From Candidatus Sulfopaludibacter sp. SbA3 (lineage in GTDB: Bacteria > Acidobacteriota > Vicinamibacteria > Vicinamibacterales > UBA2999): a stretch of 64,000 nucleotides of DNA. A model generated the notes under the pieces. That model saw only the letters and a program-made list of their open reading frames with translations, made no database searches and was not told the DNA's origin. Location: contig CAMDNQ010000004.1 of NCBI GenBank assembly GCA_945903265.1, positions 164,960 through 228,959 on the forward strand. The letters are read 5' to 3'. Each line of letters opens with the position of its first letter. The first letter of the stretch is position 1. Shown here piece by piece: positions 35,667 through 47,168 of the stretch. The translations under genes and the position numbers were made by a program.

Positions 35667-37151
35667 ATGGCGACTGCAGCTTCCGCACAGACTTCCACAA
35701 AGGCAATCCGCGCACAGATGATCATCGACGGCAAGGCTGCCGATGCGCAGGACGGGCGGCTCATCGACGTCGAAAATCCGGCGACCCGCCAGGTGATTGC
35801 GCAGGTGCCGCGAGGAGGCGAAGCCGACGTCGATCGCGCTGTCCGCGCTGCCGCGAAAGCGTTCGAGTCGTGGCGCGAGGTGCCGCCGCGAGACCGCGGA
35901 CGGCTGCTGATGAAGATTGCCGACGCGGTCGAAGCCGAGATCGAGCCGATCGCCCGCACCGTGGCGCTCGAGACGGGCAATGCGATCCGGACGCAGGCGC
36001 GCGGAGAGATGAAGGTCACAGCCGACGTGTTCCGCTATTTCGGCGGTCTCGCCAGCGAAGCCAAAGGCGAGACGATTCCGCTCGGCGAGAACATGCTCTG
36101 CTACACCCGACGCGAACCCATCGGGGTCGTCGGCGGCATCGTTCCCTGGAACATGCCCGTTGGCCTGGGCACGCTGAAGATCGCCATGTCGGTCGCCGTC
36201 GGCAACACGCTCGTCTTGAAGGCTGCCGAAGACGCGCCGCTCGGCCTGCTGCGCGTGGCGGAAATATGCCAGCAGTTCCTGCCGCCTGGCGTGCTGAATC
36301 TCATTACCGGCTTTGGCGAGGAAGCGGGCGCGGCGCTCGCCAGGCATCCGCTCGTGCGGAAGCTCTCCTTCACCGGATCCACGGAAGTCGGGAAGCTGAT
36401 CATGCACGCCGCGGCGGACCGGATCGTGCCGGTGTCGCTGGAGCTTGGCGGCAAGAGTCCAGCGATCGTGTTTCCCGATGCGAACGACGACAAGACGGTC
36501 GACGGTGTGATCACCGGAATGCGGTTTACCCGCCAGGGTCAATCGTGCACCGCCGGATCGCGTCTCTTCCTGCACCGCGACATCTTCGACTCGTTCCTCG
36601 AGAAGGTGACCGCGAAGTTGAGCAAGCTGAAGATTGGCGATCCGCTGGACGAGGCGACCGACATGGGCGCCATCATCAACCGGAAGCAGTTCGATCGCGT
36701 CTGCTCGTACATCAAGGACGGACTGGGGCAGAAGGAAGGCCGCGTGCTGATCGGAGGGCTGCCGCCGAAGGACGGTCCGCTCGCGCAGGGCTACTTCGTC
36801 CAGCCTACGGTGTTCGCCGGCGTCGCCAACGACTGGCGCATCGCGCGCGAGGAGATTTTCGGGCCGGTCATGGTGGCGATCCCCTGGGACGACGAGCGGG
36901 AGGCGATCCGGATGGCGAACGACAGCCACTATGGCCTGGCCGCCTACGTCTGGACGCGCGACATCACCAAAGCGCTTCGCACCGCGCACGCGATCGAATC
37001 GGGCTGGGTGCAGGTGAATCAGGGCGGCGGGCAGATGCCGGGCATGTCGTACGGCGGCTTCAAGCAGAGCGGCATAGGTCGCGAGTACTCGCTCGAAGGG
37101 ATGCTCGACGGCTTCACGCAGCGGAAGTGCGTGACGGTGAATCTGCAGTAG
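35667..37151 (+). CDS. Aldehyde dehydrogenase family protein
   Basis: PWNMPVGLGTLKIAMSVAVGNTLVLKAAEDAP; FTGSTEVGKLI; LELGGKSPAIVF; GQSCTAGSRLF. Confidence 0.95.
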   Translation: MATAASAQTSTKAIRAQMIIDGKAADAQDGRLIDVENPATRQVIAQVPRGGEADVDRAVRAAAKAFESWREVPPRDRGRLLMKIADAVEAEIEPIARTVALETGNAIRTQARGEMKVTADVFRYFGGLASEAKGETIPLGENMLCYTRREPIGVVGGIVPWNMPVGLGTLKIAMSVAVGNTLVLKAAEDAPLGLLRVAEICQQFLPPGVLNLITGFGEEAGAALARHPLVRKLSFTGSTEVGKLIMHAAADRIVPVSLELGGKSPAIVFPDANDDKTVDGVITGMRFTRQGQSCTAGSRLFLHRDIFDSFLEKVTAKLSKLKIGDPLDEATDMGAIINRKQFDRVCSYIKDGLGQKEGRVLIGGLPPKDGPLAQGYFVQPTVFAGVANDWRIAREEIFGPVMVAIPWDDEREAIRMANDSHYGLAAYVWTRDITKALRTAHAIESGWVQVNQGGGQMPGMSYGGFKQSGIGREYSLEGMLDGFTQRKCVTVNLQ

Positions 37152-37154
37152 TTC

Positions 37155-37841
37155 ATGCTGATCCTGCTGCTGGCGCTCTTACAGACGCCGGATCCCGATC
37201 TCCTATATCGCGATCGCGCGACGGTCGGGAACGCGGTGCAGGCGGCCGCGATCTGGGAACAGCGGCTCGAAGGCAATCCCAAAGACTTTGAATCGGCGTG
37301 GAAGCTGGCGCGCGCGTGCTACTGGCTTGGCAGCCGCGCACCGCAGGTGGAACGCCGCATGTACCTCGAGCGCGGCGTGGACGTGTCGCGGCGCGCTTCG
37401 ACGCTCGAGCCGAAACGTCCCGAAGGCTATTTCTGGCTGGCCGCCAACATGGGCACGCTGGCCGAGTCGTTCGGCCTGCGGCAGGGACTGCGGTATCGCG
37501 GGCCGATCAGGGAAGCGCTCGAAATTGTCCTTAAGCTCGATCCGGCCTTCATGGGCGGTTCCGCGGACCGGGCGCTTGGCCGCTGGTATTTCAAGGTGCC
37601 GGGTCTGTTCGGGGGCAGTAATGAGCGCTCTGTGGAGCATCTTCGCCGCTCGCTGACCTATAACTCCGGCAGCACCGTCTCACATTACTTCCTGGCCGAA
37701 ACGCTCCTGGACATGGACCGGCGGGCCGAGGCCCGAGCTGAGCTGCAGGCGGTGCTGGATGCCCCTTTTGACCCGGATTGGGCGCCGGAAGACCAGGATT
37801 ACAAAGCCCGAGCGCGGGATTTACTGCGGAAAACACCCTGA
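37155..37841 (+). CDS. TPR-like secreted protein
   Basis: AIWEQRLEGNPKDFESAWKLARACYWLG...SLTYNSGSTVSHYFLAETLLDMDRRAEARAELQAVL. Confidence 0.65.
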   Translation: MLILLLALLQTPDPDLLYRDRATVGNAVQAAAIWEQRLEGNPKDFESAWKLARACYWLGSRAPQVERRMYLERGVDVSRRASTLEPKRPEGYFWLAANMGTLAESFGLRQGLRYRGPIREALEIVLKLDPAFMGGSADRALGRWYFKVPGLFGGSNERSVEHLRRSLTYNSGSTVSHYFLAETLLDMDRRAEARAELQAVLDAPFDPDWAPEDQDYKARARDLLRKTP

Positions 37842-37881
37842 TCCATATCCGACTTTCTTGATCCCCTATCCCGCCGCGCGG

Positions 37882-37902
37882 TAATATAAGACCTAACCGG
37901 TC
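37882..37902 (+). promoter_or_regulatory. Candidate suf promoter -10 (TAATAT) with adjoining GACC-N5-GGTC inverted repeat
   Basis: taatataaGACCtaaccGGTC 17 nt upstream of the Rrf2 start codon. Confidence 0.5.
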
Positions 37903-37918
37903 GGAGATACCGCCCACA

Positions 37919-38365
37919 ATGCTCAGGCTCTCTAAAAAGACGGATTACGGACTGCTCGCGTTGAACTTCCTCGCATCCGAGGCGCCGGCCGGCGTGGCCA
38001 GCGCGCGGGTGATTGCCGAAAAGTACGAGATCCCGGTCGAGCTGCTCGCGAAAGTGATGCAGCAGATGGCCCGCAGCGGCCTGGTTGCCGCGTCCAAGGG
38101 CGCGCACGGCGGTTACAAGCTCGGGCGCGCCGCCAACACCATCACCCTCGCGGACATCGTCGAATCGATCGACGGGCCGCTGGCGATCACGGCGTGCGGG
38201 CGCAACGACGATCCCTGCGATCAGTACGGGTCCTGCACGGTTCGCGACCCGCTCTGGAAGGTGAAAGACAGGATTCTCTCCGTGCTGCAGACGACGACGC
38301 TGGCGGAGATGGGCGACAAGGAAGTGGACAAAGACATCCACGTCCCGCTGACGGTCAGGGTGTGA
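37919..38365 (+). CDS. Rrf2 family transcriptional regulator (suf operon)
   Basis: MLRLSKKTDYGLLALNFLA; SKGAHGGYKLGRAANTITLADIVESIDGPLAI; three Cys cluster. Confidence 0.93.
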   Translation: MLRLSKKTDYGLLALNFLASEAPAGVASARVIAEKYEIPVELLAKVMQQMARSGLVAASKGAHGGYKLGRAANTITLADIVESIDGPLAITACGRNDDPCDQYGSCTVRDPLWKVKDRILSVLQTTTLAEMGDKEVDKDIHVPLTVRV

Positions 38366-38370
38366 ACGCC

Positions 38371-38690
38371 ATGATTGAACTGACTGAGAACGCCTCAAAG
38401 CAGATTCACAAGATGATCGCCAAGCGCGCGCAGGGCGAGACTGGTCTTCGTCTGGCCGTGAAGGCCGGCGGCTGCTCCGGCTTTGAATACACGTTCGTCT
38501 GGGAAGCGGCGCCGCGTCCCGACGATGCAGTGTTCGAGCTCGAGGGCGCAAAGCTATTCGTCGATCCGAGGAGCCTCCGCGTCGTGGATGGCACCGTGCT
38601 CGATTACGACACGGCTCTCATCAGCCGGGGTTTCCTCGTGAACAACCCGCATGCGAAGAGCACGTGCGGTTGTGGAGTGTCTTTCAGCGT

Positions 38691-38694
<4 letters not shown>
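38371..38694 (+). CDS. sufA: A-type iron-sulfur assembly protein (SufA/IscA-like)
   Basis: [17 protein letters not shown]...[11 protein letters not shown]. Confidence 0.93.
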
Positions 38695-40887
<2,193 letters not shown>

Positions 40888-40891
<4 letters not shown>

Positions 40892-42213
40892 GCCTGGATG
40901 CCTACAAGGCCGAGTTCGACAAGGCGAAGCCGCAGCGCTCGAAGGGCGAGCCGGCGCGCATCGGCCGTGCCCGGGACGAGGCGCTGAGCCGGTTCCTCGC
41001 CAACGGATTCCCGACGACGAAGAACGAAGAGTGGAAGTTCACGAGCGTCGAGAAGATTGCATCGCGGACGTTTGCGCTGGCGGGGTCCGGCGAGGCTGAC
41101 AGAGCGAAGCCCGCGGCGAAGGATGTGTCGCCATTCCAGCTGTCCGGTGCCTTCGGGTCTGAACTGGTATTCGTCGACGGCCGTTATGCGGCGGCGCTCT
41201 CGACGGTCGGCTCTTTGCCGAAGGGTGTTCAGGTCAGCAGTCTGGCGGCGTACACCGCGGGTCAAACCGACGCTATCGAATCGCATCTCGGACAGGTGGC
41301 GCCTTTCGATCGGCAGCCGTTCGTTGCGCTCAACACCGCGTTCTTCGCCGACGGCGCGCTCGTGAGCATTCCGGCGCGCACGGTCGTCGAGAAACCGATC
41401 CATCTGCAGTTCATTTCGACCGGCCAGGCGAATCAGATGGCACACCCGCGCGTGCTGATCGTGATGGGCGAGCAGAGCCAGGGCGCGGTGGTCGAAAGCT
41501 ACGCGGGTCCCGCGGGGGCGGAGTACTTCACCAACGTGGTGACTGAAGTCGTGATGGGCGAGCAGTCGGTGCTCGATCACTACAAGCTCCAGCACGAGAG
41601 CAACCAGGCGTTCCACATCGGCGCGATCTACGTGAAAGCGGCGCGGAGCGCGAACTGCTCGTCGCACTCGATCAGCCTCGGCGGCGCGCTCGTGCGCAAC
41701 GACGTGGTGGCGGTCCTCGGCGGCGAAGGCGGCCAGTGCACGCTGAACGGCCTGTACCTCGTCGACGGTCAGCGCCACGTGGACAACCACACGACGATCG
41801 ACCACGCGATGCCGAACTGCGACAGCCGCGAGATCTACAAGGGCATCCTGGCCGGTAAGTCGCGCGGTGTCTTCAACGGCAAGATCATCGTCCGGCCCGA
41901 CGCACAGAAGACCGACGCGAAGCAGACGAACCGCGCGCTCCTGTTGTCGGAAGATGCCCAGATCAACTCGAAGCCAGAGCTCGAGATTTTCGCGAACGAC
42001 GTGAAGTGCACGCATGGCGCGGCGGTGGGGCAGCTGGACAAAGACGCCGTGTTCTATCTGCGGTCGCGCGGCATTGGCCTCGTCGAAGCCCGGCATGTGC
42101 TGATCCACGCATTCGCGGGCGACGTGCTGAACAAGCTTCCGCTGCTCGCGGTGCGCAAGGGCGTCGAAGACGTGCTGCACCGGCAGCTCGATAACGCGCT
42201 CCGCGCGGCATAG
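40888..42213 (+). CDS. sufD: Fe-S cluster assembly protein SufD
   Basis: NVHTTIDHAMPNCDSREIYKGILAGKSRGVFNGKIIVRPDAQKTDAKQTNRALLLS-type SufD core. Confidence 0.96.
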
Positions 42214-42224
42214 GCGGGTCCGAT

Positions 42225-43472
42225 ATGGCGATAGCAGCAGCGGCACAGCATTCCACACTCGACGTGAAGACGCTCCGAGAGGATTTTCCGATCCTCAAGC
42301 AGCGCATTCACGGCAAGCCGCTCGTCTATCTCGACAACTCGGCGACGACGCAGAAGCCGAAGGCGGTGCTGGACGCACTGCATCACTACTACTTCGAACA
42401 GAACGCCAACGTGCACCGCGGCGTCCATACGCTGAGCGGCCGCGCGACTGATCTGTACGACGCGGCTCGGATCACGGCGCAGCGGTTCCTTAACGCCGCC
42501 GACCCGCGTGAGATCGTCTACGTGCGCGGGACGACCGAGGGGATCAACCTCGTGGCGCAGACCTGGGGCCGCGCCAACATCGGCAAGGGCGACGAGATGG
42601 TGCTCACCGAGATGGAGCACCACTCGAACATCGTGCCGTGGCACATCCTGGCGCAGGAGAAGGGCGCCCGTATCCGCGCAGTGCCGCTGACGCCGAGCGG
42701 CGAGCTGCGGCTCGACGAACTCGAGAAGCTGTTGAACGAGCGGACGAAGATCGTCGCCGTGACGCACGTCTCGAACGTCCTCGGCACGGTGAACCCGATT
42801 GCCGACATCGTCCGGATGGCGAAGAAGCGCGGCATCACGGTCCTTATCGACGGGGCGCAGGCGGTGGCGCATACCGCCGTTGACGTGCAGGCGCTCGGCT
42901 GCGACTTCTACGCCTTCTCGGCGCACAAGATTTTCGGTCCGACTGGCATCGGCGTTCTGTACGGCCGCGCGGCGCTCCTCGAGGCGATGCCCGTGTATCA
43001 GGGCGGCGGCGGCATGATTGGCCGCGTCGCGTTTGGCAACATCACCTACGCCGATCTGCCTTACAAGTACGAGGCGGGCACGCCGAACATCGCCGGCGCC
43101 ATCGGCATGGGCGCGGCACTGGAATACGTGATGGCGATCGGGCTGGATCGCATTGCCGCCTACGAACAGGAGCTGCTCGCGTATGCCACGCAGCGGCTGT
43201 CGGCGGTGCCGGGGCTGCGGCTTACCGGCACGGCGGCGCACAAGGCCGCGGTGCTGTCGTTCGTCCTCGAGGACGTGCATCCGCACGACGTCGGGACGAT
43301 CCTCGATCGCGAGGGCGTGGCGATCCGCGCGGGTCATCACTGCTGCCAGCCGCTGATGGGACATCTGGGCGTGCCGGCCACCGCGCGCGCATCGTTTGCG
43401 CTCTACAACACGCGCGACGAGGTGGACGTGCTCGTCAAGGCGCTCGGCAAAGTGCACGAGGTGTTCGCGTGA
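42225..43472 (+). CDS. sufS: Cysteine desulfurase SufS
   Basis: YLDNSATTQKPKAVLDAL; DFYAFSAHKIFGPTGIGVLYGR; RAGHHCCQPLM. Confidence 0.97.
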   Translation: MAIAAAAQHSTLDVKTLREDFPILKQRIHGKPLVYLDNSATTQKPKAVLDALHHYYFEQNANVHRGVHTLSGRATDLYDAARITAQRFLNAADPREIVYVRGTTEGINLVAQTWGRANIGKGDEMVLTEMEHHSNIVPWHILAQEKGARIRAVPLTPSGELRLDELEKLLNERTKIVAVTHVSNVLGTVNPIADIVRMAKKRGITVLIDGAQAVAHTAVDVQALGCDFYAFSAHKIFGPTGIGVLYGRAALLEAMPVYQGGGGMIGRVAFGNITYADLPYKYEAGTPNIAGAIGMGAALEYVMAIGLDRIAAYEQELLAYATQRLSAVPGLRLTGTAAHKAAVLSFVLEDVHPHDVGTILDREGVAIRAGHHCCQPLMGHLGVPATARASFALYNTRDEVDVLVKALGKVHEVFA

Positions 43473-43915
43473 ACGACGAGCTCCAGGACCTCTACCAGGA
43501 AGTCATCCTCGACCACAACAAGCGGCCGCGCAATTTCCGGGTGCTCGACGGCGGCCGCCAGGCCGAGGGCTACAACCCGCTCTGCGGCGACCGGTTCACC
43601 GTCTACCTGCAGATCGACAACGGGTTGATTAAGGACGTCAGTTTTCAGGGGTCCGGCTGCGCCATCTCCAAGGCCTCCGCATCGCTGATGACCGAAAGCG
43701 TCAAAGGGAAGTCGATCGAGGAGGCGAAAGCCACGTTCGACGAGTTCCAGAAGATGCTCACTGGTCCCACCGACGCTCCGACCGATAACCTGGGAAAGCT
43801 CACCGTGCTGGCGGGCGTCCGTCAGTTTCCCGTCCGCGTGAAGTGCGCCAGCCTGGCGTGGCACACGCTGAAGTCGGCGGTCGACGCGCGTGACGAAGTG
43901 GTATCGACCGAATGA
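43469..43915 (+). CDS. sufU: SUF system scaffold/sulfur-transfer protein SufU
   Basis: LYQEVILDHNKRPRNFR...NPLCGDRFTVYL; GSGCAISKASASLMTE; VKCASLAWHTL. Confidence 0.95.
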   Translation: MNDELQDLYQEVILDHNKRPRNFRVLDGGRQAEGYNPLCGDRFTVYLQIDNGLIKDVSFQGSGCAISKASASLMTESVKGKSIEEAKATFDEFQKMLTGPTDAPTDNLGKLTVLAGVRQFPVRVKCASLAWHTLKSAVDARDEVVSTE

Positions 43916-44313
43916 CGGACCTCCCAATCATCCCCACGGCTGAGGCGGCTGCGCAGACTGGCGGCACAAAGCTCGAAACGGCCGGTATGGTGAACGATCC
44001 GGACCGGAATGCTGCGCTGCAGCCCGAAATCGTCAGAGAGCTCTCCAAGGTGTTCGACCCGGAGATTCCGGTTAATATTTACGAGCTCGGGCTTATCTAC
44101 GAGATCATCGTAGACGCGTCGAACGCGGTCGGTATCCGCATGACGCTCACGGCGCCGAACTGTCCTGCCGCGCAGATTCTGCCAGGGCAGGTGAAGGCGG
44201 CTGCGGCGGGTGTGGCGGGCGTTACCGAAGCGAAAGTGGATGTCGTGTGGGAGCCGCCGTGGGACAAGGATCGGATGTCGGAAGCTGCGAAGCTCCAGCT
44301 CGGAATGTTTTGA
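43912..44313 (+). CDS. DUF59/MIP18-like SUF assembly protein (SufT-like)
   Basis: VFDPEIPVNIYELGLIYEI...MTLTAPNCPAAQILP...VDVVWEPPWDKDRMSEAAKLQLGM. Confidence 0.94.
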   Translation: MTDLPIIPTAEAAAQTGGTKLETAGMVNDPDRNAALQPEIVRELSKVFDPEIPVNIYELGLIYEIIVDASNAVGIRMTLTAPNCPAAQILPGQVKAAAAGVAGVTEAKVDVVWEPPWDKDRMSEAAKLQLGMF

Positions 44314-44315
44314 GA

Positions 44316-45389
44316 ATGAACTCCAGATTTGCTCTTGGGGCGCTCACAGCGCTTATTGCGGCGGCGTGCGGACAGGCGCCCACGGCGCCGAGCGTGTCGC
44401 CGAGCGGCGGTATGCCAGGCCTCCTGCGCTCCGACGCTGACGTGTCATCGCCGCTGCGGGCGCTCGCGGGCCGTTTCACCAATGCCCTGACGGGGGCCGC
44501 CGCGGCCGGCATCACGCTCACCGTGGACGGCATCGGCGCGGTCGCCGGCGACGCCGCGGGACAGTTCAATCTGGAAACCGAAGCGCCCGACGGCCGCTAC
44601 CGCGTCACCGCCGCCGGCGCGGGCGTCGTGTCGCGCCAGACCACGGTGACCTTTCCTGGCACCGCTCCCGTCATCTCGCTGATTCCCAGCACGTTCAACA
44701 TGACCGCGTTCGACCAGATGGCCCGCCAGTTCGGTGAGCCGCTGGGTGTGACGAAGCGGTGGACGCAGGCGCCTGCGCTCGTCATCGAGACGTCACTCGT
44801 GGATCCGCAGAGCGTCGTTGGCGGCATTCCCCAGTACCCGCCGGTGGCGTCGGAGCAGCAGCTGTCGGACGCCGCTGTGAATGAGGTTGTGGCGCTGCTG
44901 AGCCGCGCGCTTCCGCTGATGACGGGCGGCACGTTCACGGGTTTCGCGTCGATCGGTCGGGCGACGACCCCAGCCGGCGGCAGTATCGAGATGGACAGGC
45001 CTGGAACCATCACCGTGGTCCGCTATAACGGCCTCGATCAACTCTGCAAGGGATTCACGTATTTCCTGTACGACACGCTGACGCTCGAGGCGCTCGGCAG
45101 CCGGCTGTTCCTGCAGAACTGCAGTCAGCTTGCGGGGGCGGCCCCGCTATCTGCGGTTGTGGCCCACGAACTCGGTCACGCGCTCGGGTTCGCGCACGTC
45201 AGCGCCGCGCCTTCAGTCATGGCGGCCACGGTGTTCTCCGATGTGACCGACTTCGATCGCCAGGTCGGCGCCATCGTCTTCCAGCGGGCGGCGGGGAACC
45301 AGGCGCCTGACGTCGACCCCGACGTGGCGGTCAACCAGCCGGCGCGACGCTTCGGCGGCCAGACCAGGATCGTCGGACCAATTCCCTGA
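44316..45389 (+). CDS. Lipoprotein with matrixin-like zinc-protease motif
   Basis: Lipobox-like LIAAACGQ; HELGHALGFAH (HExxHxxGxxH). Confidence 0.75.
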   Translation: MNSRFALGALTALIAAACGQAPTAPSVSPSGGMPGLLRSDADVSSPLRALAGRFTNALTGAAAAGITLTVDGIGAVAGDAAGQFNLETEAPDGRYRVTAAGAGVVSRQTTVTFPGTAPVISLIPSTFNMTAFDQMARQFGEPLGVTKRWTQAPALVIETSLVDPQSVVGGIPQYPPVASEQQLSDAAVNEVVALLSRALPLMTGGTFTGFASIGRATTPAGGSIEMDRPGTITVVRYNGLDQLCKGFTYFLYDTLTLEALGSRLFLQNCSQLAGAAPLSAVVAHELGHALGFAHVSAAPSVMAATVFSDVTDFDRQVGAIVFQRAAGNQAPDVDPDVAVNQPARRFGGQTRIVGPIP

Positions 45390-46804
45390 GTCAGGCCGAT
45401 GCGATCGTCGTCGGTTCAGGCCCGAACGGCCTGGCCGCGGCCATCGAGATCGCACGAACCGGCCGCAAGGTCATCGTCTTCGAGGCCGCCGACACCATCG
45501 GCGGCGGCTGCCGCTCCGCCGAGCTCACCCTTCCCGGCTTTACCCACGACATCTGCTCCGCGATTCATCCCTTTGCCCTGGCATCGCGGATGTTCCGATC
45601 GCTGCCGCTCGCCGAGCACGGCGTGGAGTGGATTGAGTCGCCTCGACTCGCCGCGCATGCACTAGACGAGGGTCAAGCGGCATTCCTGTATCAGTCTGTG
45701 GATGACACCGCCCACGGCCTCGGTGCGGATGGACACGCATACCGCCGGTTGATGGCCCCGCTCGTCGCGGCGTGGCCGCTCCTCGAGGATGCGGTCCTCG
45801 GCCCGCTCGCGTGGCCCCGGCACCCGTTCACACTCGCGGGGTTCGGGCTCAAGGCGTTGCGGTCGGCCGCGGGGGTCGCGCGCTCGTCGTTCACGACACG
45901 CGAGGCTCAGGCACTGTTTGCGGGCATCGCCGGCCACGGCATGCTGCCGCTCGAGCAACGGCCGACCGCAGGCGTCGGCCTGGTGCTCTCGCTGATGGCG
46001 CACGTAGCGGGATGGCCGCTGCCGAAGGGCGGGGCACAGTCGATCAGCAACGCCCTCGCCGCGTACTTCCGATCGCTCGGCGGTGAGATCGTCACCAGTC
46101 AGGCCGTCTCCTCGCTCGACGAATTGCCGCCGGCACGCGCGATCCTCTGCGACCTCTCACCGCGTCCGTTCCTCCGAGTCGCCGGCGCACGGTTGCCGCC
46201 GCGGTACCGGAAGGCGCTCGAGTGCTATCGATACGGCATGGGCGTGTTCAAGGTGGACTGGGCGCTCGACGGACCCATCCCCTGGCGCAATCCCGAGTGT
46301 GCGCTCGCGGGCACCGTGCATCTGGGAGGAACGCTGGAGGAAGTGGCGGAGGCCGAGCGGGACATCTGGGCGGGACGCCACCCGGAACGGCCGTTCGTCC
46401 TCCTGACGCAGCCGACGATGTTCGACCCATCGCGCGCTCCTGCAGGACGCCATGTGGCCTGGACGTACTGTCACGTGCCTCGCGGATCGACCGTCGATAT
46501 GCTGCCGGCCATCGAGCGCCAGATCGAGCGCTTCGCACCGGGATTCAGGGACCGGGTGCTGGCGCGCGCGGTGATGACGCCGGCCGACGTCGAACGTCAC
46601 AATCCGAATTTCGTCGGCGGAGATATCGGCGCGGGTGTGATGGACGTGAGGCAGCTGTTCTGCCGACCAACGTGGAGCACGTACGCCACGCCCGTGCGCG
46701 GGTTGTATATGTGCTCGGCGGCGACGCCGCCAGGTGCCGGTGTGCACGGCATGTGCGGCTATCACGCCGCGCGCCGCGCGCTCCAAGAAGTGCTGCGTGA
46801 CTAG
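45386..46804 (+). CDS. Phytoene desaturase-like NAD(P)/FAD oxidoreductase
   Basis: In-frame extension of ORF 45590..46804 adds SQADAIVVGSGPNGLAAAIEIARTGRKVIVFEAADTIGGGCRSAELTLPGFTHD; only CTG at 45386 (CTGA overlap) is a plausible start. Confidence 0.8.
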   Translation: MSQADAIVVGSGPNGLAAAIEIARTGRKVIVFEAADTIGGGCRSAELTLPGFTHDICSAIHPFALASRMFRSLPLAEHGVEWIESPRLAAHALDEGQAAFLYQSVDDTAHGLGADGHAYRRLMAPLVAAWPLLEDAVLGPLAWPRHPFTLAGFGLKALRSAAGVARSSFTTREAQALFAGIAGHGMLPLEQRPTAGVGLVLSLMAHVAGWPLPKGGAQSISNALAAYFRSLGGEIVTSQAVSSLDELPPARAILCDLSPRPFLRVAGARLPPRYRKALECYRYGMGVFKVDWALDGPIPWRNPECALAGTVHLGGTLEEVAEAERDIWAGRHPERPFVLLTQPTMFDPSRAPAGRHVAWTYCHVPRGSTVDMLPAIERQIERFAPGFRDRVLARAVMTPADVERHNPNFVGGDIGAGVMDVRQLFCRPTWSTYATPVRGLYMCSAATPPGAGVHGMCGYHAARRALQEVLRD

Positions 46805-46840
46805 AAATCCGGGTCCCGGATCCCTGATCCCTGATCCCTA
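46803..46840 (-). repeat. Stop-codon-anchored heptad repeat between convergent genes
   Basis: Minus strand: TAG|GGATCAG|GGATCAG|GGATCCG|GGACCCG|GATTTCT. Confidence 0.8.
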
Positions 46841-47095
46841 CGTTTCCGGCTGTCCGAGTTTGAGCAGCGCTGTGTCGGGGGCGTGGCTTTCGTACATCTC
46901 GCCGTAGGGGTCCACCAGGTAGTCGGCTACGGCAGGCGCGATGTCGTTGCCATAGACGTCGCGGCGGACGTCGCGGGCGTCGAGGACTGCGGGATTATCG
47001 ACGTGGGGGCTCGCTGCGGATACAGCCGTGGTGCCGTCGCGTAAAAACAACACCACCCCGGCAATTATTACCACCATACAGCACGCGGATCGCAT
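46838..47095 (-). CDS. Small single-TM hypothetical protein
   Basis: MRSACCMVVIIAGVVLFLRDGTTAVSAASPHVDNPAVLDARDVRRDVYGNDIAPAVADYLVDPYGEMYESHAPDTALLKLGQPET; divergent from PBP gene. Confidence 0.6.
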   Translation of the reverse strand: MRSACCMVVIIAGVVLFLRDGTTAVSAASPHVDNPAVLDARDVRRDVYGNDIAPAVADYLVDPYGEMYESHAPDTALLKLGQPET

Positions 47096-47168
47096 CAACC
47101 CAGCCGAGAGCAACTGCAGTGCCACCAGCGGATCCGTGGCACGCCCGTTGCGACATCCCTGTCGGAAC

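Noticed and set aside
35658-36989. 443-aa minus-strand ORF opposite the aldehyde dehydrogenase
   Set aside because: Shadow ORF of a well-conserved gene.
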